The position numbers were made by a program, and so were the translations under genes. The notes under the pieces are model-generated. The model saw only the letters and a list, made by a program, of their open reading frames with translations. It was not told where the DNA came from and made no database searches. From Actinomycetota bacterium (lineage in GTDB: Bacteria; Actinomycetota; Acidimicrobiia; Spongiisociales; UBA4744): a DNA stretch of 64,000 nucleotides. The stretch covers positions 22,403-86,402 of the forward strand of contig JAADGS010000063.1 of assembly GCA_013152275.1 (NCBI GenBank), in the 5' to 3' direction. Below are positions 34,230 through 48,834 of the stretch, in pieces; within the stretch, counting starts at the first letter, position 1; each line of letters opens with the position of its first letter.

Positions 34230-34728
34230 GCGGCACCTCCAACGGGCATCGATACCGCCCTCGTCGCCTCGAGAAGGAAGCGGTAGGGGTTGTCGGGTTC
34301 GGCCTTGGCGAGCGCCTTCACCATCCGATCCAGGGCATTCGGAAAGATCTCGACCAGACCCGGCAGCGGCTCGGACGCCACGGCAAGGTAGCGCAGCACG
34401 GGGTCGAGATGGTCCGACAGTTCTCCGAGCGGGTCGATCCCGGCTTCCTTCTCGACCCGCTGCATGTCTGCGAGGAACGCTCCTCGCTGGTAGCTGTCCT
34501 CCCAGATCACGTAGCCCACATAGGGAACGAACAGGGGCGAAAGGTCCAGCGTCCGGGTGTGCAGCTCCTCCCAGCCCTCCTGACCGAGAGATCCGATCAC
34601 GTCGACGAATCGACCGAAGTGGCGGCGAATCGACGAATCCTCGACCGAGCCCGCGGCCGACCGCAGGAACTCGAGACTTTCCGGGCCCGGATAGCGAAAC
34701 CCGGCGGCGAGCGCATCCAGATCGGTCA

Positions 34729-34732
<4 letters not shown>
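34226..34732 (-). CDS. narJ: NarJ/TorD-family nitrate reductase chaperone
   Basis: 168 residues, mostly helical. NarJ binds apo-NarG and helps insert the molybdenum cofactor and Fe-S cluster; it is not part of the final enzyme. Motifs typical of the family are LSPLFVPYVGYVIWEDSYQRG and the acidic middle region. Overlaps with narH and narI on both sides fix its role by context. It is shorter than E. coli NarJ (about 236) but within the range of actinobacterial ones. Confidence 0.9.
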
Positions 34733-36243
<1,511 letters not shown>

Positions 36244-36254
36244 GCGATTCCTCC

Positions 36255-39200
36255 TCAGTACTCGGGTCGATCGATTCGGCGCAGGTAGACGAAAGTGTCT
36301 CGGTTCACCCCGGTCGGACCCCAGTAGTTGAAGGAGTAGGTGAACTGGCCATATCCGCCGCTCATGAGCACGGGCTTCAACCGCGCTCGTGTCAACGAGT
36401 TGTTCATACCGGCTCTTCGCTTCCGCAAAGGAGAGATCGGGATGCCGACGGTGCGCTCGGTGGCGTGGTAGACGAATACGGCGCCTCGTGGAATGCGAGA
36501 AGACGTTACGCATCGCTGGACGAAGACGCCGTTGTCGTTGAACAGCTCCACCCAGTCGTTGTCGGTGATACCCAGTTCCGCGGCATCCTTGGCGTTCAGC
36601 CACACCGGGTAGCCGCCGCGAGACAGGGTCTTCATCCGGATGTTCTCGGAGTACGTCGAGTGGATACTCCACTTGCCGTGCGGAGTGATGTAGTTGAAGA
36701 GCTTCCCCTGGGCTTCGACCTTGACCCGCTCCGTCTCCAGCAACATCGTGTGGTCGGGTCGCGGTTTGAAGGTCGGAAGCGACTCACCCCAGGTCAGGTA
36801 ATTCTCATGGTCAAGGTAGAAGTGCTGGCGTCCGGTCAGCGTGCGCCACGGGACATCACGTTCCACGTTCAGCGTGTAGGGACTGTATGCCCTGCCGTCG
36901 TTCACGATTCCGCTCCACGTCGGAGTCGTGAGCACCCTTCGCGGCTGGGCAACGATATCTGCGAACGTGGTTCGCGTGCTCCGCCGGCCATCGGCGAGAT
37001 CGACCAGGTCCAACCCCGTCTTGGCGCCTTCGGCCTCGAAAGCCCGATAGGCGAGTTCGCCGTTCGACGCAGGGTCGAGATGCAGAATGGCCTCGCACAC
37101 CTGCCGATCGAACTCGAGCGAAGGGTACGGTCTGCCATTGAGCGCCTCGATCCCGATGGTTCGAGGCTGGCGCTCGATCAGCTGCCGGTAGAAGTCCGCG
37201 ACAGGGAACTTGATCCCATGTGCGCCAACCCCGTTCTTCTCGATTCCCCGTCCGAGCGACACCATCCGTTCGTAGAGGCCGGTGTAGTCACGCTCAACGA
37301 CCTTGAACTTGGGCATCGTCTTGCCGGGAATCCCCTCGACCTCGCCCTTGGTCCAGTCGCGCGTGTCGGTCTGGGCGATCTCATCGACGGTGTCGTGCTG
37401 CAGCGGCAGCATGACGATGTCCTTCAGGGGACCCGACAGGTGAGCCTCTGCAAGTTCGGAGATCTTGTGAGCGATCGCCTTGTAGATCGCCCAATCCGAC
37501 TTCGACTCCCACGCCGGCGCCACCGCCGCCTGCATCGGGTTGATGAAACTGTGTAGGTCGGTCGTATTCAGATCGTCCTTCTCGTACCAGGTCGCCGCCG
37601 GAAGGACGATGTCCGAGTAGAGGGCGCTCGTGTCCATCCGGAAGTTCAGATCGACGATGAGGTCCATCTTGCCGATTGGCGCCTCGGGTCGGAACGTGAC
37701 CTCTTTCACCGAGTCGCCGGCGTGTTCTTCGGCGACTGCGTTCGAGTGCGTGCCGAGATAGTGGCGCAGGAAGTATTCGTGGCCCTTGGCGGAGGTGCCG
37801 ATGGCGTTGCCCCGCCAGATGAACCAGGTTCGCGGCCAGTTCTCAGGGGCGTCCGGGTCGTCGATGGCAAACCGAATGTCGCCGGATTTGAGGCCCTCGA
37901 CGACGAAGTCGATGATCTCGGCGTCGGTGGTCGCCCCTGCAGCCTGCGCCCTCCGGGCAAGGTCCAGCGAGTTCTCGCCGAACTGTGGAAAGAACGGCAG
38001 CCAACCCTTGTGGACGGCTCGCACCTGATGATCGATGGTGTGGTCGTCGAGACCGGCGTTCCCGGGCAGCGTGTCGTAGTCGGAGTAGCCCCGCTCGTAA
38101 CGCCACTGGTCGCTGTGCACATAGTGAAACGAGGGCGTGTTCTGGTGACGGGGAACCATCCCCCAGTCCCCTCCGAAGGCGATCGGAGCCCACGAAGCAT
38201 GCGTCACGAGCTTCTCCTGCCCGACGTAGTGCGCCAGACCGCCGCCGTTGACGCCAACCGAGCCGGTGAGCATCAAGGCGGTGATCCCTGCCCGGTACAG
38301 CAGGTTGTTGTGATACCAGTGGTTGACGCCGGCGCCGATGATGATCAGGTTCTTGCCCTTGGTCTGCTCCCCGTTTGCCAGCCACTCGCGGGCGAACCGG
38401 ATGACGGTGTCACGATGGATGCCGGTCTGCGATTCCTGCCACGCAGGAGTGAACGGCGCCTCCACATCGTCGTACCCGGTCGCGTACGCTCCTCCGAGAC
38501 CGCGATCGACACCGAACTGGGCCATCATCAGGTCGAAGACGGTGGTGACGGCGACCCGACCTTCCTCGGTCTCGATGTACCGGACGGGCACGCCGCGTGT
38601 CCGGGTCGTCCCCTCCGCAAAGTCGTCGAAGGCGACCTGCTCGACGGCGTCGTGACGCTCGACGAACGTCAGGTCCGGATCGAGCGCCTCGCCGGTGGTC
38701 GCATCCTCCGGTTTGAGATTCCACTTGCCCTTTTCCTTGTCGGCCCACCGGAATCCGATCGTGCCCTTGGGCATACGAGGGCGGTTCGACGTGCGGTCCC
38801 ACCAGAGCATCTTCCAGTCGCCATGCTCGGTGCCGGCGTACTCGGCGACACGACCGGCGCGCAGGTACTTCCCCGCCGTTCCACCGCTGATCTCGACGAG
38901 GAACGGCATGTCGGTGGTTCGCTTCACGTAGCTCGTGAAATACGGGACCTGGCGATCGGCATACGCCTCTTTGAGGATGACGTGATCGACGGCCAGCCAG
39001 AAGGCCGTGTCCTGCCCGGGATGGGCCGGGATCCACCAGTCGGCGTACTTGGCGACCTGGGAGAAGTCGGGGCTGAACACGGTGAGTTTCGCGCCCGCGT
39101 GCCGGACCTCGGCGATGAAGTGACAGTCGGGAGTCCGGGTCATGTTGAGGTTCGAACCGACCACGGCGATGAACCTCGAGTTGTACCAGTCGGCGGATTC

Positions 39201-39869
39201 GGCCACGTCGGTCTGCTCACCCCACACTTCGGGAGAGGCCGGCGGCAGGTCGCAGTACCAGTCGTAGAAACTCATGACGACGCCGCCGAAGAGGGAGAGA
39301 AACCGGCTCCCCGAGGCGTAGCTGATCTGAGACATGGCAGGGATCGGAGAGAACCCGATGACACGGTCGGGGCCGTGCTTCTTCGCCGTGTGGACCGATG
39401 ACGCGGCAGCGATCTCGAGCGCCTCGTCCCAGCGGATGCGGCGGAACCCGCCCTTGCCCCGCGCCTGCTGGATCCGGCTGCGCTTCTCGGGATCCGCCAT
39501 GATCGATGCCCATGCGTCCACCGGGTCGTTGTGCAGCCGCCTGGCGGCGCGCCACAGGTCGATGAGTGCCCCGCGAGCATACGGATACTTGACGCGAATC
39601 GGGCTGTACAGGTACCACGAGAAGGAGATCCCCCGTTGGCACCCTCTCGGCTCGTACGGTGGAAGGCCGTCTTCGAGACGCGGATAATCGGTGGCCTGCA
39701 ACTCCCAGGTCACGATGCCGTCCTTGACGAACACCTCCCAGGAACAACTCCCCGTGCAGTTCACCCCGTGGGTGGTGCGCACCCGCTTGTCGTGCTGGAA
39801 GCGGTTTCGGTAGAACTCCTCCCACTTGCGCTCCGCCGGAGCGACTTTCTCTTGCGTCCAATCCTTCAT
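36255..39869 (-). CDS. narG: Respiratory nitrate reductase alpha subunit (Mo-bisMGD)
   Basis: 1204 residues from ATG 39869, close to the usual 1230. It reduces nitrate to nitrite. The FS0 cluster ligands are H34, C38, C42 and C77 ([18 protein letters not shown]), with the His ligand typical of NarG. The molybdenum ligand is D207 in [13 protein letters not shown]. There is no Tat signal, so the catalytic side faces the cytoplasm. The sequence could in principle be confused with nitrite oxidoreductase NxrA, but the narGHJI order and the NarK neighbour favour nitrate reduction. Confidence 0.96.
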   Translation of the reverse strand: MKDWTQEKVAPAERKWEEFYRNRFQHDKRVRTTHGVNCTGSCSWEVFVKDGIVTWELQATDYPRLEDGLPPYEPRGCQRGISFSWYLYSPIRVKYPYARGALIDLWRAARRLHNDPVDAWASIMADPEKRSRIQQARGKGGFRRIRWDEALEIAAASSVHTAKKHGPDRVIGFSPIPAMSQISYASGSRFLSLFGGVVMSFYDWYCDLPPASPEVWGEQTDVAESADWYNSRFIAVVGSNLNMTRTPDCHFIAEVRHAGAKLTVFSPDFSQVAKYADWWIPAHPGQDTAFWLAVDHVILKEAYADRQVPYFTSYVKRTTDMPFLVEISGGTAGKYLRAGRVAEYAGTEHGDWKMLWWDRTSNRPRMPKGTIGFRWADKEKGKWNLKPEDATTGEALDPDLTFVERHDAVEQVAFDDFAEGTTRTRGVPVRYIETEEGRVAVTTVFDLMMAQFGVDRGLGGAYATGYDDVEAPFTPAWQESQTGIHRDTVIRFAREWLANGEQTKGKNLIIIGAGVNHWYHNNLLYRAGITALMLTGSVGVNGGGLAHYVGQEKLVTHASWAPIAFGGDWGMVPRHQNTPSFHYVHSDQWRYERGYSDYDTLPGNAGLDDHTIDHQVRAVHKGWLPFFPQFGENSLDLARRAQAAGATTDAEIIDFVVEGLKSGDIRFAIDDPDAPENWPRTWFIWRGNAIGTSAKGHEYFLRHYLGTHSNAVAEEHAGDSVKEVTFRPEAPIGKMDLIVDLNFRMDTSALYSDIVLPAATWYEKDDLNTTDLHSFINPMQAAVAPAWESKSDWAIYKAIAHKISELAEAHLSGPLKDIVMLPLQHDTVDEIAQTDTRDWTKGEVEGIPGKTMPKFKVVERDYTGLYERMVSLGRGIEKNGVGAHGIKFPVADFYRQLIERQPRTIGIEALNGRPYPSLEFDRQVCEAILHLDPASNGELAYRAFEAEGAKTGLDLVDLADGRRSTRTTFADIVAQPRRVLTTPTWSGIVNDGRAYSPYTLNVERDVPWRTLTGRQHFYLDHENYLTWGESLPTFKPRPDHTMLLETERVKVEAQGKLFNYITPHGKWSIHSTYSENIRMKTLSRGGYPVWLNAKDAAELGITDNDWVELFNDNGVFVQRCVTSSRIPRGAVFVYHATERTVGIPISPLRKRRAGMNNSLTRARLKPVLMSGGYGQFTYSFNYWGPTGVNRDTFVYLRRIDRPEY

Positions 39870-40672
39870 CGCCCGCTCCTCAGTCGTTCCACATAACTCG
39901 TCCGTGATCTCCTGAATATCAACATCACCCCGAACAACACCACTGCACCGATCACACCCAGGACCAACAGCAGATCGACCCCGCCCGACGAAGGCTGTGT
40001 CGTCGCGAAGTATGCGGCGAGGTCGGCCCGCTCCGCGTCCGTGAAGGGGCTCGCCCCGAACACCGGTTGCATCGTCGGGGACGGCGGGTTGGCCAGGACG
40101 GCGAAGACACCGTCGGTGCCTCCGAATCGAGCAGACAGGTCGGTGAGGTCCGGTCCCAGCGTGCTGCCACCGAGGTTGGTGTGGCTGCCTGCACTGTGAC
40201 ATGCGATGCAGGCCGGTCCGCCTCCGTCCAGCCGCTGCACACCGACGAAGATCGCCTCGCCACGCTCGGCGGAGCCGGTCACGGCCGCCGCGGTCGGCAC
40301 GGTTACACCCGCGGTAGTAGTGGTCCCGGCCGGCGACCCTTGCAGATCACCCTGCACGTGACCGATCAGCGCGGCGATGTCTGCGTCGCTCAGTGAGGAG
40401 AACGGAGGCATGACGCCGTCGTATTGGACTCCGAGCACCTCGATCGGCCCCGAAAGCCCCCCGGTGATCACGGTGCGCACGAACTCGGCATCCTGAACTG
40501 CCGGGTTGCCGGCGAGAGGGGGGAACGATCCTGCAACGCCTTCGCCGGTGGGACCGTGGCACGCCGCACAATTCGTCTGGTAGATGGTGGCGCCGTCGGG
40601 TTCGGCGGCCGAGGCCGCAGGCACGACGGCCATCGTCATGAACAGCGTCGCCGCGACGAGGTAGCGGATCAT
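39866..40672 (-). CDS. Diheme cytochrome c in the nar operon, membrane-anchored
   Basis: 268 residues with an N-terminal signal peptide (ending ASA), two heme sites ([11 protein letters not shown] near 35; [11 protein letters not shown] near 157), and a C-terminal helix (about 230-255) anchoring it with a basic tail inside. Axial Met candidates are in GVMPPF and PTMQPVF. It is not a standard part of NarGHJI. It overlaps narG by 4 nt and follows the Rrf2 gene. Electron exchange with the bc complex or with NarI is inferred. Confidence 0.88.
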   Translation of the reverse strand: MIRYLVAATLFMTMAVVPAASAAEPDGATIYQTNCAACHGPTGEGVAGSFPPLAGNPAVQDAEFVRTVITGGLSGPIEVLGVQYDGVMPPFSSLSDADIAALIGHVQGDLQGSPAGTTTTAGVTVPTAAAVTGSAERGEAIFVGVQRLDGGGPACIACHSAGSHTNLGGSTLGPDLTDLSARFGGTDGVFAVLANPPSPTMQPVFGASPFTDAERADLAAYFATTQPSSGGVDLLLVLGVIGAVVLFGVMLIFRRSRTSYVERLRSGR

Positions 40673-41079
40673 GGATGGACTCCTTCCTCGATGTCCGAGA
40701 TCTTGGTGTTCGCGAGTTCGGCCAAGAGGGCGTCACGGGCCCGACTCCATGCATCGTGCAAGGCGCAATGCTCGGTCACCGGACAGGGGGTTCCTCTCAG
40801 CACGCAGCTGCCGTCGACGGTCGGGCCCTCGACCGCCTCGATGAGATTCAGCAACGAAATCTCCGACGTGTTCGTATCCAGCCGGTAGCCCCCTGTAGGG
40901 CCCGGCTCGGAGACCACCCAGCCCTTCACTACCAGCGGCTTCATCACCTGGGCGATGAATGGAGCCGTGGTCCCGATGATCCCGGCCAGGTCTGCGCCCT
41001 TGACGAGACCATCGGTGTGATCGAGCTCGAGTACTGCCTTCAATGCGAGATCGGCTTTCTTCGTGATCTCGAGCCGCAT
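40669..41079 (-). CDS. Rrf2-family Fe-S regulator (NsrR/IscR-like) of the nar operon
   Basis: 136 residues. An N-terminal winged helix (1-80, VMKPLVVKGWV as part of the reading head) is followed by three cysteines C92, C99 and C105 (SCVLRGTPCPVTEHC). That spacing is close to the cluster site of NsrR and IscR, so it probably binds an Fe-S cluster that senses NO or O2. It sits second in the operon, between narK and the cytochrome, with overlaps on both sides. It probably controls its own operon through the repeat at 42397-42409 (inference). Confidence 0.9.
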   Translation of the reverse strand: MRLEITKKADLALKAVLELDHTDGLVKGADLAGIIGTTAPFIAQVMKPLVVKGWVVSEPGPTGGYRLDTNTSEISLLNLIEAVEGPTVDGSCVLRGTPCPVTEHCALHDAWSRARDALLAELANTKISDIEEGVHP

Positions 41080-42377
41080 CACACCACCTGGGCCACCGGG
41101 TGTTGCGCGGCCCTCTTCAGCCCATAGGCTACGCCGAGTGACAGCACGGCGAGGATCACGAATACGACAAACCCCGTCGCGTATCCCGAGAGATCCGTGC
41201 CTTTGACGAAGAGACCCATCAACGGGGGAACGGCGAAGCCTCCGAAAGCGCCCAGGCCTCCGACCCACCCGGCTGCACCGCCGACCGCCTCGGGGACTTC
41301 CTGTGGTACCAGTTTGAAGACGGCGGCGTTGTTCACGCCCATGCCGATCGCCATGAGGATCTCTGCAAACAGCGAAAGCCCGACACTCGTCGAGAGCGTC
41401 ATCAGCACGGCACCTGCCAGCAGCGAGGCAAGCGACAAGATGGCCGTCAGCTCTCCGCCGATTCGGTCCGCGACCGAGCCACCGACGATGCGAATCAACG
41501 AAGCGAGGATCGAGAACGTCGCGGTGAACGCTCCCGCCGCGACAAGGGAGACCCCCAGGTACTCTTTCCAGTAGGTGGGAAGCCACGCGGTCAGGGCTAT
41601 GAACCCGCCGAAGGTCGTGAAGTAGAGCACCACCATCGCCCAGGTCTTCCAGTTGCGTGCCGAGATCTGGAGCGTTTGGAGCGCCGTCCCTGCAGGGAAC
41701 AGTTCCTCGCCGAGTTCCTGTGCACGCGTCTTGGACTCCTCGACGGAGAGCCCGTGGTCACGGAACTGGAAGAATGGGGCGTTCTGGCCCATGCGCCAGT
41801 AGAGGAATGTGCCGACGACGAGCAGCCCGAGCCATGCAATATAGGCGGTGGAGAGGCCCGCGGCACTCAGGATCAACGGCAGCAGGAACGAGAACATACC
41901 CGGAGCAAGGTTTCCGGCACCTGCGAACGTGCCGAGCGCCCAGCCCTGGCGTGACTGCGGATACCAGTACGACACCTGGCTGATCCCCACGGAGAACGTG
42001 GCGATCCCCGCCCCGCTCAGCACTCCGAGCAGCAACAGGAGCGGATACATTCCCGGTGTCAGATTATCCGGATAGAGGGTTGTGACGATGACGGCAAGAC
42101 CCGTCATACCCACCACCGACGACAGGAGCAACACGATGAACGGCTTACGTCCCCCTGTCGTGTCGACCCACGCAGAGAACGGAATCCTCAGCAGCGATCC
42201 CGAGAGTGCCGGCGCAGCCACCAACAAACCGACCTGTCCCGGGGACAGGTCCATGATCTCCTTGAACTTGTGAGCGGTAGGTCCGAAGAGCGCCACCGCA
42301 GCGAACCCGAAGAAGAAACCGAGAGTGGCGGCAAGGAGGCCGGAGCTCGGTGTCCCCTTCGTCCGAAGGTCAGCCAT
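41079..42377 (-). CDS. narK: NarK-type nitrate/nitrite transporter
   Basis: 432 residues, 12 membrane helices, major facilitator superfamily. The two Gly-rich nitrate signature segments are visible: FAGAGNLAPGMFSFLLP and WVGGLGAFGGFAVPP. A conserved Arg lies in LLRIPFSAWVDTTGGRKP. It brings nitrate in and/or nitrite out. It is the first gene of the nar operon with ribosome site ggaggaaac, and its stop overlaps the Rrf2 start by one base. Confidence 0.94.
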   Translation of the reverse strand: MADLRTKGTPSSGLLAATLGFFFGFAAVALFGPTAHKFKEIMDLSPGQVGLLVAAPALSGSLLRIPFSAWVDTTGGRKPFIVLLLSSVVGMTGLAVIVTTLYPDNLTPGMYPLLLLLGVLSGAGIATFSVGISQVSYWYPQSRQGWALGTFAGAGNLAPGMFSFLLPLILSAAGLSTAYIAWLGLLVVGTFLYWRMGQNAPFFQFRDHGLSVEESKTRAQELGEELFPAGTALQTLQISARNWKTWAMVVLYFTTFGGFIALTAWLPTYWKEYLGVSLVAAGAFTATFSILASLIRIVGGSVADRIGGELTAILSLASLLAGAVLMTLSTSVGLSLFAEILMAIGMGVNNAAVFKLVPQEVPEAVGGAAGWVGGLGAFGGFAVPPLMGLFVKGTDLSGYATGFVVFVILAVLSLGVAYGLKRAAQHPVAQVV

Positions 42378-42396
42378 GTTTCCTCCAAGACTCTCT

Positions 42397-42411
42397 TAGT
42401 CCATGACTATA
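42397..42411 (-). promoter_or_regulatory. nar operon promoter with overlapping inverted repeat
   Basis: On the minus strand a -10-like tatagt (42411-42406) overlaps the perfect inverted repeat tagtc-atg-gacta (42409-42397), about 20-30 nt upstream of narK. The -35 region is poor. An operator on the -10 box would allow repression, with the Rrf2 protein of this operon as the natural candidate (inference). Confidence 0.5.
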
Positions 42412-42468
42412 CGACTCCGCGACCATACCGCCCCGTCGACTCGCTTGTCAACCTCTGCGGTTGGGGGA

Positions 42469-43821
42469 TCAGCCCTCTGGTTCTCCGTCCGTGGATTCTC
42501 CGGCGATTGGGCCGTTTCCCGCGATCGGCGGGAGCGGAAACTGGTCGGGTTGGTGCCATTCGGGTCGGGCCCGGGCAGGCGGTTCGGTCACACTCCCCTG
42601 TTGGAAACCCGAGGCGGACGGTACCCCGACCGGTGGTCCGGTCGCGCTCCCCTGTTGACGACTCGAGGCCAAGCCGACCGTCCACGCACCCAGACCGAGG
42701 ACTGCCATGATCAGGGCAACGACGGTGCCGAAGACAGGGATCAACAACGAGATCACCCACAGCAGCGAGCCGACGAGGAAACCGGCCTGGCCACTGCGCC
42801 GCCATCCCAGGAGCCGACCTCCTACCGCCGTCAACACGGGGATCGGAGCCAGGAGCACCCCGAGCATGATCATCCCAAGCACCGCGAGCGCGATCGGCCC
42901 TCCGACGACGACCACCGGCAGTGCCATCTCCGGGGAAGCGGCAAGTGCCAGCCCGGCGGCGAAACTGATGAGCAGGATCGGCACCGTCATTGCTGCCAGC
43001 CCGACGAAGAACGTACGCACCGGGGACTGCCGAACCGCAGCCACCGAGCGTTGCAGCATACGCGGTGCAGCCCAGAACATCAGGAATCCGAAGATCATGA
43101 CCGTGAGCACGGTCACCAGTTGCGTCAGCGCGAACATCGCCTGCACGGCCACATTGGGACGGACGGGTTCCCGATGCACGATCTGCCGTCCGACATCCAC
43201 ACCCTTCCCGATGACCGCATCGGCCGAAGACCGATAACCGAGCGTCCCCCCGATCCGCGTCCCTGCAGCGACCTCCAACCGGCCGACCGTCATGTCGACA
43301 TCACCGTCGATGGAACCGCCGATCCGTGCACGGTCGATCGTCTGCCCACCGATGTCCCGTCCAACGGTGCCGGACGCGTCGAGGTTGAAGGTCCATGCGA
43401 GCAGATCCCGACCGATGTCGCCGGTAACGGTCACCTGCGACGCTCCGGCGAGAAGGTCACCTCCGATCTTCCCGTCGACCCGCACCGTGGCCGCCCCGAC
43501 CCTGACGGACCCGTCGACGGTTCCGGTGATCACGACACTCGACGCCACACCGGTCACGCTGCCCAGCACGTGGCCGCTGATCAGGACTTCCCCGGTGGCG
43601 GCAAGGAGCACATCTCCCTCCACGGTCCCTTCGATGACGATCCGGTTCCCGGCCGCATAGAGGTCCTCGCTCACGACATCGCCCTTCTGTACCAGAACGA
43701 GGTCTGCTCCGGCCCGATCGGCCGTGACGAACGGGGCGTGTGCCGCAGCAGGTGCGGCAGAGATGAAAAGCAGCAGCCCGGAAGCCATGAGAAGTGTGGC
43801 GAGTCGAAGTGAGGTCTTCAT
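42469..43821 (-). CDS. Bactofilin-like beta-helix plus membrane-domain protein
   Basis: About 450 residues (ATG 43821; ATG 43833 also possible). A signal peptide is followed by a beta-helical repeat region (about 40-210) with repeating xVxGxVxGDV-like units, similar to polymer-forming cytoskeletal (bactofilin) proteins. Next are about five membrane helices (230-390) and a Pro/Gly/Gln-rich tail with a repeated QQGS.T.PP motif. The exact role is unknown; such proteins are thought to be envelope scaffolds. It sits between the nar and nuo operons and has no functional link to either that I can see. Confidence 0.75.
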   Translation of the reverse strand: MKTSLRLATLLMASGLLLFISAAPAAAHAPFVTADRAGADLVLVQKGDVVSEDLYAAGNRIVIEGTVEGDVLLAATGEVLISGHVLGSVTGVASSVVITGTVDGSVRVGAATVRVDGKIGGDLLAGASQVTVTGDIGRDLLAWTFNLDASGTVGRDIGGQTIDRARIGGSIDGDVDMTVGRLEVAAGTRIGGTLGYRSSADAVIGKGVDVGRQIVHREPVRPNVAVQAMFALTQLVTVLTVMIFGFLMFWAAPRMLQRSVAAVRQSPVRTFFVGLAAMTVPILLISFAAGLALAASPEMALPVVVVGGPIALAVLGMIMLGVLLAPIPVLTAVGGRLLGWRRSGQAGFLVGSLLWVISLLIPVFGTVVALIMAVLGLGAWTVGLASSRQQGSATGPPVGVPSASGFQQGSVTEPPARARPEWHQPDQFPLPPIAGNGPIAGESTDGEPEG

Positions 43822-43860
43822 GTCTGGCACCATTCTGGCCGAATCGTGACCACAGCGGCG

Positions 43861-43906
43861 AACCCAGGGCTCAGGGGGGTCGCCAGACCCCCCTGAGCCC
43901 TGGGTT
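43861..43906. terminator. Very strong 21-bp hairpin, end of nuo operon
   Basis: The arm 43861-43881 (aacccagggctcaggggggt plus c) and the arm 43886-43906 pair perfectly around the 4-nt loop gcca. It lies 9 nt after the nuoN stop and before the start of the bactofilin-like gene. The longest perfect stem I found in the window. No T-tract. Confidence 0.8.
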
Positions 43907-43914
43907 CAACGGTT

Positions 43915-45373
43915 TCAGAAGGGGAACGCTTGTCGGGCGACGTCGAGAAGTGGGCCGGGAATGATTCCGAACACCAGCGTGATCGCGACGGCGATGATCA
44001 GCACCCATCGCGTTCCGCCGACGGCCTCGAAGCGCCTCGGGGCGGCGCCGGGCGCTTCGGCAAGCGCAGGCGACTGCATGTACATCAGCACGATGACCCG
44101 CAGGTAGAAGAAGAATCCGGCCACCGAGGCGAGCACGGCGAGGATCACGAGCCACTCGAAACCCGCGCTCCACGCCGCCGTGAACGCCGCGAATTTCGCA
44201 ATGAATCCCGAGGTGAGCGGCATGCCCGACATGGCAATCATGAACAGTGCCAGCGAGCCCGCGAGCAGCGGCGAACGCTCGGCAAGTCCGGTGTAGTCGC
44301 TGAGCGGCGATTCGGCTCCGGTCGGCCCCGCCACCGCGGCGACCACGCCAAATGCGCCCAGGAGTTGCACGGTGTACACCGCCAGGTAGAACCAGACCGC
44401 GGGCATGCCGACGCCGCCTGCCGTGAGGGCAGTCAGGATGAATCCCGCATGCGCCACCGACGAGTAGGCGAGCATCCGGCGAATGTCCGTCTGCGCGATC
44501 GCCAACAACACCCCGACGACGATCGAGATGGCGGCGAGAAGAGCGAGACCGGATGACCACTCGTCGATGAACTTCGGAAACGCGAAGATCAGGATCCTGC
44601 CGAGAGCGGCAAAAGCACCGATCTTGGCCGCAGCGACCATGAAACCGACGATGCCGGCCGGGGATCCCTGATATGCATCCGGCGCCCACACGTGGAACGG
44701 TGCGGCGGATACCTTGAAGGCAACTCCGACGATCAGCAGGGCCATGCCGACCTGCACGACTCCCGGACGCAACAACACGTGTGTGGAGAAGAACTGGCCG
44801 ATGCCGATGACGGAGAGGGATCCCGTCCCCGCGAACACCAGCGCGGCGCCGTAGATGAACACCGCCGAAGCGAACGATCCGAGGAGGAAGTACTTGAGTG
44901 CAGCCTCGTCGGCCTGCAACGTCTTTCTCGTTATCCCCGCGAGCACATACAGCGACATCGACGCCACCTCGAGACCCAGGAAGATCAGAACCAGGTTCGC
45001 CGCGGTCGCCATGAACATGAAACCGGCCGCTGCCATGAACACGAGCACGATGCCTTCGGCGCCTCGCCGGCCCAGTTCTTTCACCATCCCCCAGCCTGCG
45101 GCGAGGCCGAGCCCTGCGACACCGACGAGAAGGAAACTCGCGAACGCCCCGAACGTATCGGTGATGAGCATCCCGGAGAATGATGAGCTCGGCGCTTCTG
45201 ACGCGGATGCCCACTGGAACCCGACGGCCACCCCCGCCAGCACGAGGGTCGTCGCCGCCAGCCACGCGTGCACTCTCGGGGAGGGCTTGCGGAAGACATC
45301 CACCATCAGCACGACGACTGCCCCCAGCGTGAGGATGATCTCGGGTCCGACGGCCAGGTAGGAGATGTTCACG

Positions 45374-45384
<11 letters not shown>
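43915..45384 (-). CDS. nuoN: NADH-quinone oxidoreductase subunit N
   Basis: 489 residues, about 14 helices, one of the three antiporter-like proton-pumping subunits. The helix-7/8 Lys and the discontinuous helix region are seen in DEAALKYFLLGSFASAVF and KVSAAPFHVWAPDAYQGSP. The start is GTG 45384, overlapping nuoM; GTG 45372, just after the nuoM stop, is an alternative. It is the last gene of the nuo operon and is followed by a strong hairpin. Confidence 0.95.
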
Positions 45385-46927
<1,543 letters not shown>

Positions 46928-46929
46928 CG

Positions 46930-48834
46930 CTACAGCCCTCCCGTGCTCAGGAACCAGATGACGAAGCCGACCACGCCCGCTGCGATCGTCAGCGCATAGT
47001 TACGTACGTAGCCGCTCTGCAGAGGTCGCAGCGCGGCTCCGATCCGACGAACGACGTTGCCGATGCCGTTCACGGCACCGTCGATGAACTTCTGATCCAA
47101 GACGAATGCCGACCAGGCGGAGGCGAGCTTGCCCGGAGCTACGACGAGGGTGCCGTACACGTCGTCCATGTAGTAGGCGTTCCCCATGCGACGCCACAGT
47201 GAGGGGATGTTCGTCGTCCATGATTCTTCCGCTCCGTCCGGACGGGTATAGAGCCGCCATGCGATGACCATCCCAGCCAGGGCGACGAGCACCGAGAGCG
47301 CTGCCAGGAGCCACAGGAGCAGTCCCCCCGGTTCGCCGGCCAGCTTGATCCCTTCGAACGACGGTTCCAGGAAATGCTCGAGACCGGCCCTGAACGGTGT
47401 GTTGATGAGTCCTCCCACGGTCGCCAGGACGGCAAGAACCATCAACGGGATCGTCATGACCTTGGGCGCCTCGTGCGGATGCACTCCCTCATCCCACCTC
47501 GGTTCGCCAAGGAAGGTCAGAACGAACCACCGGGTCATATAGAAGGCGGTGATTCCCGCCGTGATCAATCCGATTGCCCACAGGACGATCCACCAGCCAC
47601 CGCGGTTGAATGCCGTCCCCAGGATCTCGTCCTTCGACCAGAAGCCGGCGAATGGTGGGATACCGGAGATCGCGAGCGTCGCGATCGCCATCGTGAAGCC
47701 TGTGGTCTTCATCTTCGACCACAGGCCTCCCATCTTGAAGATGTTTTGCTCTTCGGACATTCCGTGGATAACGGCACCGGCGCCAAGGAACAACAAGGCT
47801 TTGAAGAACGCATGCGTCATGAGGTGAAAGACACCGGCAACGTAGGCTGCAGACCCGACGCCGAGGAACATGTATCCGAGCTGGCTGATCGTCGAATAGG
47901 CGAGCACTCGCTTGATGTCGGTCTGTGCCATCGCGATCGTCGCGGCGAAGAACGCCGTCAGGGCGCCGATGGTCGCCACCACGATCGAAGCCGTATCGGA
48001 CAGCGCGTAGATCGCAGACGTCCTGGCGATCATGAACACGCCTGCGGTAACCATCGTCGCGGCATGGATCAAAGCCGAGACCGGCGTGGGACCTTCCATG
48101 GCGTCCGGCAGCCACACATACAAGGGCAGCTGTGCGGACTTGCCGGTGGCGCCCACGAGAAGCAACAGCCCGACGGCGGTGGCCGCCCCCGCACCCAGCA
48201 GCTTTCCAGGATCGTCGAGCACGGTCGTGTACGAAAGCGTCCCGAAGGTCGCGAAGATGACCATCAGGCCGATGAGGAAGCCGAAGTCGCCGATCCGGTT
48301 GACGATGAACGCCTTCTTGCCGGCGGCTGCAGCACTCGGGCGGACATACCAGAACGAGATCAGCAGGTACGAGCACAAGCCGACCAATTCCCAACCTACG
48401 AAGAGAATCGCAAAGTTGTTCGCCAGCACGAGGGTGAGCATCGACGTGGCAAACAGGTTCAGATAGACGAAGAAGCGCGCGTAGCGATCATCCCCATGCA
48501 TGTACCCGATGGCGTACACATGGATCACGGCTCCGACACCTGCCACGATGAGCACCATGAGTGCCGCGAGGGGATCCCACAGCAGCTCGGCAGTGGCACC
48601 GAGGGCGGGAATCCAGTCGAACAGGCGCACGACATGCGCCTCGGCATTACCTTGGAAGAGAGGGATCGCGGCGATCAGGCCGATCAGGAACGACCCCCCG
48701 ATCGTGGTCGAAGCGATCCATCCTGCGAGGGGTTCGCCGATCCTACGACCGAAGAAGTGCAGGAACACGGTCCCGAGTGCCGGCAGCAGAATGACCAGCC
48801 AGATGTTGCGAATGAAGAACTCGGTCATCCTCAT
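46930..48834 (-). CDS. nuoL: NADH-quinone oxidoreductase subunit L
   Basis: 634 residues. The largest antiporter-like subunit, with the long lateral helix at the C-terminus (from about 520). [19 protein letters not shown] holds the key Glu, and [18 protein letters not shown] the conserved Lys-site loop. ATG 48834 overlaps nuoK by 4 nt. It sits at the far end of the membrane arm. Confidence 0.96.
   Translation of the reverse strand: MRMTEFFIRNIWLVILLPALGTVFLHFFGRRIGEPLAGWIASTTIGGSFLIGLIAAIPLFQGNAEAHVVRLFDWIPALGATAELLWDPLAALMVLIVAGVGAVIHVYAIGYMHGDDRYARFFVYLNLFATSMLTLVLANNFAILFVGWELVGLCSYLLISFWYVRPSAAAAGKKAFIVNRIGDFGFLIGLMVIFATFGTLSYTTVLDDPGKLLGAGAATAVGLLLLVGATGKSAQLPLYVWLPDAMEGPTPVSALIHAATMVTAGVFMIARTSAIYALSDTASIVVATIGALTAFFAATIAMAQTDIKRVLAYSTISQLGYMFLGVGSAAYVAGVFHLMTHAFFKALLFLGAGAVIHGMSEEQNIFKMGGLWSKMKTTGFTMAIATLAISGIPPFAGFWSKDEILGTAFNRGGWWIVLWAIGLITAGITAFYMTRWFVLTFLGEPRWDEGVHPHEAPKVMTIPLMVLAVLATVGGLINTPFRAGLEHFLEPSFEGIKLAGEPGGLLLWLLAALSVLVALAGMVIAWRLYTRPDGAEESWTTNIPSLWRRMGNAYYMDDVYGTLVVAPGKLASAWSAFVLDQKFIDGAVNGIGNVVRRIGAALRPLQSGYVRNYALTIAAGVVGFVIWFLSTGGL

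Noticed and set aside
36255..39869. Possible nitrite oxidoreductase (NxrA) instead of NarG
   Set aside because: There is no Tat signal, and the narK, narH, narJ, narI (diheme b) order is that of nitrate reductase.
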